From Hexactinellida sp. DTS-2022 (Eukaryota; Porifera; Hexactinellida): DNA of 64,000 nucleotides. How positions within the stretch are numbered: position 1 is the first letter of the stretch; every line of letters starts with the position of its first letter. Where the stretch lies: positions 5,456,001-5,520,000 of the forward strand of contig JAPNXP010000009.1 in the NCBI GenBank assembly GCA_028753945.1, in the 5' to 3' direction. Under the pieces are notes generated by a model that was given only the letters and a program-made list of their open reading frames with translations, had not been told where the DNA came from and ran no database searches. Of the stretch, positions 41,734-53,400 are shown one piece after another. The position numbers and the translations under genes are program-made.

Positions 41734-43087
41734 CAATTAAGTAATCTTCTTCTAATTAATTGGATTAGATTATGATTATTTGGTTACTCACGTACTTCAG
41801 CTACAAATATAGTGCAAGTGTATGTTGCGAGCATTTAGTCTCGCGCTTGTGTTGATGAGTTTTTCTTTTTGTGTGTGTTATTACTGAGGCTAGCAGTCTG
41901 CCATTAGAACTAGGAATTGAACTTAAGTGTACTCATATTTGTGAGTAATTGAGTTGCTCTATATTTTGAATTATTTTGATTGTGAGTATAATCTATCTAT
42001 AAAGGTTCCCTTGATTATTAACGACTAGTCTTATAGATAATTTTTAGAGATTTCGTTTCTCATTTCGCTACTATATTTACGAACATAGAAATACGTCCAG
42101 AATATCCAATGGAAGGGGGCGAAAAATATATTTAAGTACAAAAATAATATTTATTAAAAGTAATTGTATCTACAGGCTACAGCTGACCCAATTCCCCCTT
42201 GAAACGTTGGAGGGGACATGGCTACAAAAAATCCCTGAAGGGTGGTATTCTGACTGATATCAATAATTCGTAATTCGAGTGGTGTTACAAATGTTGAGAT
42301 CTAGGTTTATGGCCATTCATGTTATTGTTTTGGAATATATTGATACTATATTACTGTGAATTTTTAACTAATCTATCGTTTCGGAAATGCCTCAATTAAC
42401 CTACTTGTTAACATACTAATTTATTAGCAATTACTAAAGACCATTTCATAGATTTTCATAGTTGTACATCGATATGAAGTATTTGTTGTTCTTCTTGAGT
42501 TCACAATTTTTTTTCACAGTTTTTTCTTCATTTATTTGGGTTACCACTTACCAGTTCATACACTGGCGAATTAACGACACTCGCCCTAGGGCCCCAAGCT
42601 CTTGAGGGCCCCACTAACGCAAAATTTATTTGAAAATATAGCTAATTTTAGAAGTTTAGAGATATCTTTTATAAATATAATTTATAAATTAAATTCATGT
42701 GATACCAGTTATCATTACGTATAACATCACTTTTAATTTTTCTTAGTGTGAAATCTTAGACGATTGATGTGAAATCAATTTTCTTAACAACATCACATTC
42801 GATTTACATGAGTGAAAGGCATTTCAATCGATTCTGCCCCATGGTCGAAATAGTTGATTCTTCATTATTTTAGTTTTGAGAATGTACGCTCTCCACTGCA
42901 ATTAGTGACCATAAGCTAGATACTAGATAGAGACGAAGGGCGACTTCAATATTTGGAAAGTGGAAACTAAATCTTGTTCAATAAGTAATTATACTTGTTG
43001 ACTTCTTTGCCAGTGGAGTACGAAAAAATGCGAATTGCACTAGTTATAGGTCAGTGAAATTTCTAAATCAAATTGGCAGGGGCATTA

Positions 43088-43995
43088 CAGGGTTGCCGTG
43101 GGAGTGGAATTTCCATTCCCTTCCCATTGCACAGGATTTCTGTGGGAATTCTAATATGAATGAGCAAATAAATCCTGTGGGATATGGAAATAATGGAATT
43201 CATGGGAATAGAATAGAATTCCACACCAAATTATTACTTAATTCTCACATTTTGGCTATAACTCACGCTCCATTATAGCTAGAAGGTTGACTGTGCGGTT
43301 AGAATGCACAGCAGACATAGGCGACAAGTTTTGGGTTTTTGGGGGGGGGGCCCCCCATATTGCTGATTGGGGGGCTGGGGGTCACTGGAAGCGACCTCCC
43401 GGACCTTTCGGTGGATTTAATTTTTGTATGAAAGTGGTCCTTTTGATCGACCAAGGGATGATAGAGGGTGAGAATCACGTTTGTTTACTCAATATATCCA
43501 GATTTTGTTTCTGAAGAAACAAATCTGGAAATATTTAGCAAACCTCCCAGTGGCCCCCCCCCATCTTTGATTATAAGTTCAAAAACTTGACGCCTATGAT
43601 AGCAGATACTTAAATTCTGATCAATTCATTTAAAAAACTGAATGGAAATTTTAGAGACCAATTTTATATTGTGAGAATTCAAATTTTATAATCTCGGATC
43701 CTATCCTCAATATGATAGTTCCGGCCTCTGGAGGGCCGGAGGGAGCAAAATTAAACTGGTAAATCAACAATTCTAACGAGGGTCATGCAAGATTTGATGG
43801 CCATTTCAGTCGCAACATTGGTACACCATTTGCAACTTTCCACACATACAAATAGGCTGCTATAACAATTCAGAAAAAAGTTGTAGTGAAAAAGGCCTTA
43901 TATCACTTGTATTGATATCCATATGGAGATCCATATGGGAATCCCCACAGGGAAAATCTGATTCCCATCCCATTCCCATGCCCACGGCAACCCTG
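43088..43995. mobile_element. hAT-like non-autonomous element, CAGGGTTGCCGTGGG ends
   Basis: Left CAGGGTTGCCGTGGGAGTGG, right (rc) CAGGGTTGCCGTGGGCATGG. Subterminal GGAAT/ATTCC motifs recur on both sides. No clean target duplication. Open frames inside are short and show no known domain. Confidence 0.6.
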
Positions 43996-44432
43996 GCATA
44001 CTAACGTTTCTGCTCTTGTAAGATATTGTCATTAATATACTCAAATCTCGAGAGGATCCAAAGAAATCTGAAACTTTACTTTGGGCTTTGATTCGGAATG
44101 TTATCGCGCAAGTCAATTTGTTGATGATGACATCAAATCTTTCAACTTTGAAATCTCCCGAGCGCTTAATTGTAGACACCTTATGAGTTAGACTTCTCCA
44201 CCATATTTCAATTAATAATTTAATATACTATCTAGTATAACTATAAGCAATATTTAGTAATATAAAACTAAAAGTATATACCGGTATTACCGTAACTAAT
44301 AAGTAATAACAACAAATTTTTTCTAAGTGGAAAACTTGATGACTAAATTGTTATATAATATAGTAATCGTGCTCTGTTGAGTACTTGACAAATCTGGTGT
44401 AACGCCGTTGAAAACGTCCGATAAGTCAAGTG

Positions 44433-44609
44433 TATCAGTCGAAACTGGTTTTTTCTAACCAATTCTTTGCATGGAAATAAAATTGGAAAAATCTGTTAGT
44501 TAGAATCGATAAACCGATTGAAAATGACACAAAATTAGAATTTTTTGCGCATTTAGAATAAATAATTAGTTAGAAAAATCCGGTGTTAGAAAAAACGGTT
44601 TCGACTGTA
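44433..44609. mobile_element. pogo-like MITE (family D, copy 2)
   Basis: Ends TATCAGTCGAAACTGGTTTT and (rc) TACAGTCGAAACCGTTTTTT; related to 6749-6905. It ends 180 bp before the NHL gene start. Confidence 0.65.
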
Positions 44610-44789
44610 TCTCTTTAATTCCACTAGGCTATTAAACAACAACAAATACTTCAATATTCATTATGTCTTTGTTTACTGTAATGCATATTTTACATAATTT
44701 TATTTATTATAAATATATTATTTTCTTCAATAATATAATTTTTTTCAAATAGAAACGATTTAGTTCTCGAATAGATTGGTAGTTCTCAG

Positions 44790-45626
44790 ATGGATAAATG
44801 CAGTTACAAATATAATTTCAAAAAGAAAATAATATCCAAAGATTTCCCTGAATATCAGTATGTAGAAGGGTTAGCGATTTGTCCCTTCACTGATAGAATA
44901 TTTGTAGCCACGGGAATCCTTAAATCGATAGTAGTTTTATCTCCTTCTGGAGACTATCTCTATTCTATCAGAGACGATTCGAGGAGTTTGTTCACCCCAT
45001 GGGGTGTTTGCTTTCTTGGAAATATTATTTGTGTGCCTGAGTTTACAAATCACTCAATTGTGTTCATGACACACGATGGGGACATAGTGAGTAGAATGGG
45101 TGAAAACTTTCCATTTATCCCTGGAGTGCTACTAACAAACCCCACCCGCCTAACCTCCTACCAAAACACTGATGTGCTAATATGCGACTCTGGCAACCGG
45201 AAAGTGTTGCACCTCTTCCCTGGTCTGCCCTCGTGTAGGGAGTTTGGCAAGGGACAGCTTGGCAGGCCCGAAGATGTTAAAATATTCAATAATAATATTT
45301 ATGTCCTAGACTGGTGGTCTCCATGTGTCGCCATCTTCAGCATAGAAGGAGTTCTAATGAAGCGAATGGTCACTCGTGGGATTAGTAAATACACAGATGT
45401 AAGCAACCCTTACTGTTTTACAATTGATCATATTGGGAATATTTTGTTAAGCGATTCAGGGAGAGATTGCATTGTGGTGATGTCACCCAGTGGACAGCTG
45501 GTTCATAAGCTAGGAAAGAGAGGAGATAAAGAAGGAGAGTTTGAGTATCCAATGGGAATTGCTATTAACTCTCTTTTCCAAGTTGTTAGTGTTGACAGAA
45601 GACAGAAAGGGATTAAAATTTTCTGA
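44790..45626 (+). CDS. NHL-repeat beta-propeller protein
   Basis: 278-residue single-exon ORF built almost entirely of NHL repeats, about six blades: GLAICPFTDRIFVAT, PWGVCFLGNIICVPE, NPTRLTSYQNTDVLICDSGN, RPEDVKIFNNNIYVLDWWSP, NPYCFTIDHIGNILLSDSGR, and YPMGIAINSLFQVVSVDRRQ. Each has the typical start P-x-G/D-hydrophobic and a D/N-rich turn. NHL propellers bind proteins or RNA and are often the C-terminal part of TRIM-type ligases, but here no RING, B-box or coiled coil precedes the propeller. No signal peptide is obvious (start MDKCSYKYNFKKK is basic). An acceptor-like TTTTTTTCAAATAG lies about 35 bp upstream of the ATG, so upstream exons coding for other domains cannot be excluded. Confidence 0.85.
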   Translation: MDKCSYKYNFKKKIISKDFPEYQYVEGLAICPFTDRIFVATGILKSIVVLSPSGDYLYSIRDDSRSLFTPWGVCFLGNIICVPEFTNHSIVFMTHDGDIVSRMGENFPFIPGVLLTNPTRLTSYQNTDVLICDSGNRKVLHLFPGLPSCREFGKGQLGRPEDVKIFNNNIYVLDWWSPCVAIFSIEGVLMKRMVTRGISKYTDVSNPYCFTIDHIGNILLSDSGRDCIVVMSPSGQLVHKLGKRGDKEGEFEYPMGIAINSLFQVVSVDRRQKGIKIF

Positions 45627-45905
45627 CACTGGTGACTAATTTTTTATTTTTCTTCAATTGATAAGTGATTCCTAATTTATTGTTTTCATTGCGTGAGAAG
45701 AGAATAGGTAATGTATTTTGTTAATTTAAATTCCGGAAATAAGAATTTAATTTCGTACATTTTCTAGCTATGGTAATGTTACAGACATTTTTTCAAAATT
45801 TCGGTTTGGTAATCCTTTAATGGCGTAATACGAATCGACCCATCATCTTTGATAAAAAATTGGAAATTCTACGCCTATGGTATGTTTTTATAACCGGTTT
45901 ATTTA

Positions 45906-46083
45906 TACAGTGGAAGCCGCTTAATCGGGACACCTCGGGAGTAGGAATTTAGTCCCGTTTATCCGGTTCTCCCGATTAACCGATATTCTTTATACTATTT
46001 GATACGAATTGGTTTCCAAAGCCTCGTCCCGAATAACCGAATTTCCCGATTAACCGTCTCCCGATTAAGCGGCTTCCACTGTA
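45906..46083. mobile_element. pogo-like MITE (family G)
   Basis: Inverted ends TATACAGTGGAAGCCGCTTA continuing ATCGGGA on both sides; CCCGATTAA motifs recur inside. TA borders. Confidence 0.8.
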
Positions 46084-46262
46084 TATGTTATGCCGGGTGT
46101 AATAACTTTTTTCTCTCCAAGCGGTATACTGTTATAAGAACATATTGATTAAAACAAAATTTCTTATACTCCAACGATCCGCTGTATATTACAAATAATA
46201 TGTATACGTATTTGAAACTAGTAATGAAGTACCTGCACCCTTCCCACCTTCCTACTTTATGC

Positions 46263-46417
46263 TACAGTAGAATCTCGTTAGTACGAACACCAGGGGACCA
46301 TCAAAATTCGTTCGCCTTATTCGGAATTCGTATTCACTAATGTCATTTCCATTGAAAATGTTTTGAAGGTAACATAATTAGTGTTCATACTAACCGTGTT
46401 CGTACTAACGAGGTTGT
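46263..46417 (+). mobile_element. MITE family A copy abutting the sarcoglycan gene
   Basis: Left TACAGTAGAATCTCGTTAGT, then CACCAGGGGACCATC; right GTTCGTACTAACGAGGTT. It ends about 20 bp before the sarcoglycan ATG, so it must supply part of the promoter or 5' UTR. Confidence 0.75.
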
Positions 46418-46438
46418 GTTATACAGAACCCAGTTATA

Positions 46439-47308
46439 ATGTCTCTGACGAAGAGGTTCCTCCCGAGCCCCAGACTGGACACACACGATGAGTCCCCGCT
46501 TGCAGACGGGAAGAACTACCGGGGCGGAGTTAGGGGGAAGCGGATATGGTTGGGGATTGCATTTGTCTGCGTACTGTACCTAATTGTTGTCTGTAACCTG
46601 GTCACTCTAATCGTGCTGGCCTACGCTCTACGCCTGAACGCAGGCGGCTCGCATTACTTCTCTTTTGAGGCGGATAATCTCCTGCTGGTGCGCACCTCTC
46701 TGCTCACTCACAGAATCCTGTTGGACGGCAGTGTCACATCCGATCCGCCTCTTTCTATGTCTTCCTTATCCGAGGTGCGATTGAGAGGCGGGACTCTGTT
46801 GTCGGACCAAGCAGGGATCATTTCCCAGCCCTCTCTTCTCTCAGTTTCCAGAAACTCTACTCGCTTCTCCGACTTAATCCTGCGCACCTATATGGGGGGT
46901 CCCCGGCTGGGACTCCAGGCTGGGGCTGTGAGGGTAGAGCCGCCGCTGCGGGCCGGAGACGTAGCGGCCAGCTCCGCTATTCAAGCGGCCGCTATTCTGA
47001 CAGGCAACAGATCTCTGTTGGTCCGAGGAGATTCTGCCAGTAAACTTGTGGGAGCGAGGGGCGCTTCTCTCTCGACTCAAACTGTATTAGTATCAGCTCA
47101 TAATGGCAGTCTCAGCTTGCAAGCTCCTACCATTAATGTTTCCGTTTACGACTCAGTTCTCCTATCCGTCAGCCAGCTGACAGGATCCGACGGGAGTCTC
47201 AGCTCCACTCAGTTGCGCCTGTGCGCCTGTAAGGACGGGGCACTCTTTCTGCTCAGCCACGCTTCTAATAACTGTAGGCTTAGAGGCCCGGCCGGGAGTC
47301 TATGTTGA
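46439..47308 (+). CDS. Sarcoglycan (beta/gamma/delta class)
   Basis: 289-residue single-exon ORF, usual length for the family (about 290-320). Type II membrane protein: short cytoplasmic N-terminus, one TM segment at about residues 37-64 (LGIAFVCVLYLIVVCNLVTL), then an extracellular beta-rich domain with regularly repeated hydrophobic strands. Several N-glycosylation sequons (NST, NRS, NGS, NVS). The C-terminal Cys cluster typical of the family is present: LCACKDGALF, then NNC and a final Cys. Sarcoglycans are part of the dystrophin-glycoprotein complex linking cytoskeleton to matrix. I cannot decide between the beta and the gamma/delta/zeta branch from sight. HEATR1 starts only 180 bp downstream on the same strand. 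Confidence 0.85.
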   Translation: MSLTKRFLPSPRLDTHDESPLADGKNYRGGVRGKRIWLGIAFVCVLYLIVVCNLVTLIVLAYALRLNAGGSHYFSFEADNLLLVRTSLLTHRILLDGSVTSDPPLSMSSLSEVRLRGGTLLSDQAGIISQPSLLSVSRNSTRFSDLILRTYMGGPRLGLQAGAVRVEPPLRAGDVAASSAIQAAAILTGNRSLLVRGDSASKLVGARGASLSTQTVLVSAHNGSLSLQAPTINVSVYDSVLLSVSQLTGSDGSLSSTQLRLCACKDGALFLLSHASNNCRLRGPAGSLC

Positions 47309-47488
47309 ATCCTACTTTCCTTTTATTACATACGTATATATATCTTTTTATTTACATATTAAAAATAACAATTCTTTTATCTCCAGTTTTTATTACGTGG
47401 GAGTAATAATTGATGTCTAACTTGCTATTTGTTAACTCTTGTGTATATTGTAGCATTCATTGTTTCACTTTATTACTCATTTTGAAGA

Positions 47489-50400
47489 ATGACGTCTCTC
47501 TCCACCCAGCTGCGAGACATCTCCCGCCCTGCTCTCATAACTCCCAGACACCTCGACTCCAAGTGGCGGCCGAGCTTTCTGTTCGAGGGTCGGGAGTCGG
47601 GACAGGTGGACCGAGAGACTGTTCTGGCTCTCGCGAAGAACGGGTTTGAAGAACTCAAAACTCTCAATCCATCGTTCACAGAATTCCAGCGTTTATTCAA
47701 ACCCTCCTACCTGGACAGAGATCGCGCTATGCTGACAGAGGAGCAGAACGCTAAGCTAACTCTGCTGTTGGACGAGCTGCTACGTCGCCTCTCCCCTTAC
47801 TTCCCGCTACGCCCCACTCAGAAGCTATTCGAGTGGCTAATCACTATACACAAGGTTAACCATTACAACCTGCCTGCGCTGTTGGAATGTGTGCTCCCTT
47901 ACTACAACACTAATCTATTCGTACGCGTTCTGCAGCTGCTGCCGCTGGCAGACAAGCGCTCTGAGTGGCATTGGCTAAAGACAGTGCAGAAATCCAAGAT
48001 GTCTTTGTCTTCCCTGACTCTAGTCCAGCACGCTATTTCCACTCCTGGTTTCTTGAATTTTATCTGTCAACTCTTTATGAACTCATTTCCCACCAATTCT
48101 GCTACAACCGTAGTACCTGCTGTCACAGCTGTCAACTTCTACGTCAGCACTCTGGTGCAGGTGGTCACACGTGAGCACTTGCTACAGGAGAGCATACTAC
48201 AGACTATTCTGCCTTCGATCACTCAGGCACTCAACTCACAGGCTGATGACGTGTTTGCAGCAGGTCTGATCGTGACGTCATATCTCGCCACTAACTGCAT
48301 ACTCTCTGCAGATTTGTGCGGGCCCCTGGTGAGGATGGTTTGCAAGGCGCCTAGCTCGCTAGCGAAGGAGTGTATTGGGTGTCTCTCCCTGTTAGCCGAC
48401 ACTCAGTACAACTTCAAGCTAACCCGTAAGTGTCTGAGGAGTCTATGCAACCTCCCGGACAGTATAGAGGTGCTGGCTGCACTGCAGCGTAGCTATAGGA
48501 CCGACAAGCTGTCGCTGTGTCTGCTGAAACACTTCGTGGAGAGGAGAGCTCAGTGCGAGGACGGGGAGAGTGCCACTTACATTCTCAAGAGCATGCAGTT
48601 CGATGCTGTTGCTGTCGATACTGTATTCGTACTAATCACTCACAACTACCTTAGTGCTGTTCAAGAGGAAAATGGTACACCAGTTTCTTATGAATCAATG
48701 GTTGAGTTAGGAAGAATATTGGTTGACAGGTATCCAACCGTTGTTAAGGAGGTTGTGGAAAGAATGCAGCTGGAGTATGAAGGGACAGAAGATAAGAAGA
48801 AGATCTTCCAGAACTTCTTACTGTCTGTCTACCTCACCTGGAGCTTAGACAGTAATAACGGCACTGATTCCGAGGACAAACTATTCCTGAGTCTCAACCA
48901 TGCTACTAGCAGCACGCGGAGAGCTGCTGTGCTGAGAATCAGAGAACAATTAGCCGAGCCAAACTCTGATACGATAAACGTAGAGTTTGTGCGGAGCAGT
49001 CTGCGTGAGCGGATTAGAGACGAAGACGCAGAGGTGGTCCTGGCTGTCCTGGAGACAGGAGCTCCGCTGTTCGGCGTATTTCCGCCCTCTCAGCTGACAG
49101 AGACGCTACTCGGCCTGTGCGTCTCGGGCCTGGACCAGGTGGCCTCCAGGAGCTGGAGATGCTGCGTGCTAGCCTCTCTGCAGCTGCTCGCGAGCGATCA
49201 GTTCATCGCTTCCGCGCCCCACGCCATCAATGCCGTGACGCTAGTGCTCATAGAGCTTATGTTCCTGCGGGATCCGGCTATAAAGCTGAACACACAAGTC
49301 ATCAGTCTGGTCGGCGGGTGGGCCACCTCCCACTTCGCGCTACTGGACGGCCTCAGCGAACTGATATCTCAGAAGAAAGCTGTTAGCTTCGATAAGAACA
49401 CACCTCTTAAACTTCTCCTCTCTTTCAACGTTTCTCTGCTCAACAGAATTGCAGATAACATTAGACACATGGATATGACCAGCTTTGAATGCTTTATAGA
49501 CTATTTAATAAGCTCACTGCGCAGTAACAAACATTCTCTGATATCAATGTCGTTGTTAGGAATAACTCTACACTCCCTGGGGCAGACTCATAAGTTCTAC
49601 GCCTGTAAGATAGCTAGCGCCTATCTGCAACTGGTTACCGACACAGAGCACATATTCGAGACTCTAACGGCAGACTACGGAGACACAGAGAGCGAGGTGA
49701 CTACCAAAATACAGACTATCCTATCTGACTCCACTTCCAATCCTAACTCCGAGTTTGTCAAAAGGAATGCCATCTCTCACCTGTCTCTCTGGACTATGTC
49801 AGCCATTGTAACCGGGCTGGTTACGGCGCACAGCTCCTGTCCTGTCTCCTTTTGGAGCGAGGACTTGTCTGAGGTCGATCTGTGTTTGCGAGTTGTATTT
49901 TCTCTGTTGACTCTCCTCATAGAGCTGGATCTGTCCAGGTCTTCTCAGCGCAAAGCTTACAAGCAGATTCTCCAGCAGCTCTTGTCCGTACACCTCAACG
50001 AGAGCATGCTCCTATCCACTTGCATTGCTAACGTTATTACTCTGCCCGAGCCAACTTCCAGCTGGCATCGAATTATCACACCTCAAACCAAGATATACGC
50101 TCTGCACATGTTCAATAGTTTCCTAGGCTCGCTACAGAACACTCCTGCGTTTGCTTTTGTCGACAAGCTCTCTCACAGCTCCCCTATCCTGCCTGCTCTC
50201 CTGATACAGCTGGTCAGTCCGAACAGAAGCGTCCGTCGCGTATCCCTGCAGTGCCTGGGCTCCCTGTGTCTGCAGTCGCACCACGCGTGCCAGCCGCTGG
50301 TCGCCGCCCTCCTGGCCCGGGGCACGGACATACGCGCCAGCAGCGAGTTCTCCACGCGGGTGCTCTCCCAGCTGGGGGCTGGCAGCAGGCAGCTCGGGAA

Positions 50401-53400
50401 GAGACGCAGCACTAGACTCACCCAGGCGCAGGAAGCAAACCCGTTAACGCCTATCCTATCGCAACTCAGCTCTACTCCGAATCATGTCACCTCTCTGTTC
50501 CTGTCGCTTCTCCGCTCAGTCGACTCCGCACACGCCTTCCCAGCGCTGTGCGCCCTCCTGGAGAGGTGTCTCAAGCACAGGAACACTTTCGGACAGTACC
50601 ACTCCGACATCGTGGGGAAACTCATCGACGCTTACACCCCTACCGTTGCTCCTCTCCTTACCAAAGAGAACAAGGGAGCCGAGCTAGTGTCGGTACTGCT
50701 GCTCTCAGATCTGACACAGCTGCATGGCAAAATCATTCAGAAGATGAGCCCCCACTTCTTTGAATCTCTCCCTGACGAGACCCAGCTCACATTCCTCTCT
50801 CTCCTATTCACAGTGCTAACCGATGACACGGACCAGTACCTGGACTCTACTAAGACCACTGCGAGAGACGCTATCTGTAGCATAACACTGAGCCCCACAC
50901 ACATACAACACGTCATTTGCCAGAACGCGGGAGTGGAACTTATTCGGATTGACGCGGAAAAGAGTCCTTCTCCTGCCAAGAAGAAGAAGACAGCGCATAA
51001 ATATACCGAGAAAGATAAGTTGTCACCCAAACGAGCAAACCAAGTATTATCTTCTCTGTTAGAGCTCCTCCTCAAATGCCGGCTCTCGGAGATTGAGACT
51101 CTAATTCCCCTCTGCTTCCTGCTCCTGTCTGTGCTGCAGAAGTGGAGAGGGGCAGTGGACGCTCTCTCTTTGGAGTACAACAACAATCTCCTCTTCTCGC
51201 TTATGACACAAGCCATCAAATCCGTATCTCCATCCAAGCTACACCTATTCGAGCCTACATTCGACGTGCTGCAGATTATCCGCACCATCCAGTCCACCAT
51301 TAATGTGCACGTGCAGGTGCAGGGGTACCTGCTCCTGTCGCAAGCGGCCAGACTGATGCCGGACAGAACCATACACAACATAATGCCGATATTCACATTC
51401 ATGGGCACCAGTATCGTGCGTAATGACGACGGGTACTCCTTCCAGGTTATCCTCCAGGCCATCGAGAGCTTGGTCCCGCCCCTGGTGGAGGTGGAGGGGA
51501 TAGACAGACCGGTCCTCAGTCTGGTCACTGCTGTCTTGCAAGTGTTCGTAGACGCCTACTCTCACATCCCCTCTCACAGACGGATAGCTCTCTATGAGCA
51601 CCTGGCCACCGTGCTAGGACCCTCGCAGTACTTATATCTGCTCATCATCCTGTTGATACTTAAAGACACTGCAGACCAGTCGGGGTCAACAGGAAGGATC
51701 TCCTTTGCTAAGTCTCTGTTAGCGAACTTCGATATGGATGTCCAGCTGTCTTCTCTTGTCGGGATTGCTAGATTCCTGGACATGTTGGTGTCTCTGAACA
51801 AAGAGGCTACCCAGTCTACAGACTACAGCGAGGAGACTGCTATGCTGGAGAACCTGTCTCCCGACCAGCTGCGTGAGCTGGCAACACACACTATGCAACT
51901 CGTGACTAGCTACGTTAGCAACAAGCATTTTGTTAAGAAAGTGGAAACTGCTAGAAACGGTTCCATAGCCGTAGACGACTACTTTTCTGAGACTATAGAA
52001 CTCGGCTTGCATTATTACGAGAAGAGTGAATCTGAGCTGAGCAGCATTCAAGTAATTCTATTGGAAAATGTATTAGCACTCCTTACCACGCAACGCTTCG
52101 TAGAAGTGTTCAAACGAATGCCTGATCACTTCGAGTGTGCTACCGTGGATAGGATGCTCGGGGTCCTGACTACCAAGTTGGAGAGTTGGCATGAGAAGGA
52201 ACAACTAAGCTCACAGCACGAACTGGTCGAGTTGTCTCCTCTCCTCATTAGATTGTCTTGTGAACAACAGAGTGACGTGTCTGGTAGGAAGTTAGCTCTC
52301 CGCGCCTTGAAGCTAATCGTACAGGTGTTGGGGCCTACTGCGCTGGACAGGTTTCGGAAACTGGTAAAGAAACTAATAAGATCTGTACAAAGTGACTGTG
52401 AATGCCAGCAGTTCGAGGTTATAGGCGATAAGTTACTGGTGATGTGCGAATTGATAGCTATTCTGAATATCCAAATTGTCCCAAAACTCCCGTCACTCGT
52501 GCCCTACCTGATAGAGAGGTACTACTCTTCCATTGCGGAGAATATCCATGGTGACACGTCTGCTAGCGGTTGTATTTCAGTCTTCACAGAACTGCTACGT
52601 CATCTCGCTAACTTCCTAAACCCCTACCTCCCTGAGCTAATCTCTCTCTCGATAGACCTCTGTTCCGTCTCGGAGAGAGGAGAGCTAGTCGCTTTGCTCG
52701 CAGCGGTGAGATCCAGCATCGCACAGCACGTCTCCTTCAGAATCCTGCTCAGCACTGCTGCCAGCCTGGTGGCAGAGGTGGCGACCGAGGCGAGTAAGCT
52801 CACGCACCTGCTGTCCATCCTGGAGCAGAGCCTCCTGCTCGTGGACAAGTCAGAGCTCGTGGCCTCACACACAACTCTGCACGAGCTGCTCACTCGTACG
52901 CTGGACTTCAGAGCTAATTCCGTCACAGAGAGCGAGGCTTCTGTCTCGCAGGTGGAAGAGGCCTGCGCCAGCGTGTATGTCAACTTCGTGTTGAAGCTGT
53001 CGGAGCGCGCTTTCAAGCCGCTCTACCTCCAAATGAGGGAGTGGGCAACCAATGAGGACTCTGCCTGCCAGAGACTGATCCCCTTCTATCTGCTCTCGCA
53101 CAGACTAGCCAGCAAACTGAAGTCTATATTCTCCATATACCTCATATACCTGGTGGAGAATGCAATCGAGGTACTCAATAGAACTCATTCCGATACAGAG
53201 GAGAACAAGCTGTTTCCCGAGGATTGCATTCAGCGCTGTACTCTATTGAAGCACCTGCTGAAGTGTGTGGAGACCTGTCTTAAGTTCGATCAGGAGCACA
53301 TCCTGACCAGGGAGTACTTCGACCTTCTCAAACACCCTCTCACCTCGCAGCTGACCAACAGCACGGGGGGAAGTGAGGCGTACCAGGAGAGAGTTTCTGA

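Larger units (their letters stand above)
41734..44789. other. 3-kb intergenic region
   Basis: AT-rich, no gene supported. Contains the hAT-like element 43088-43995 and the MITE 44433-44609. G-tracts at about 43340-43360 and 43370-43383 lie within the former. Confidence 0.5.
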
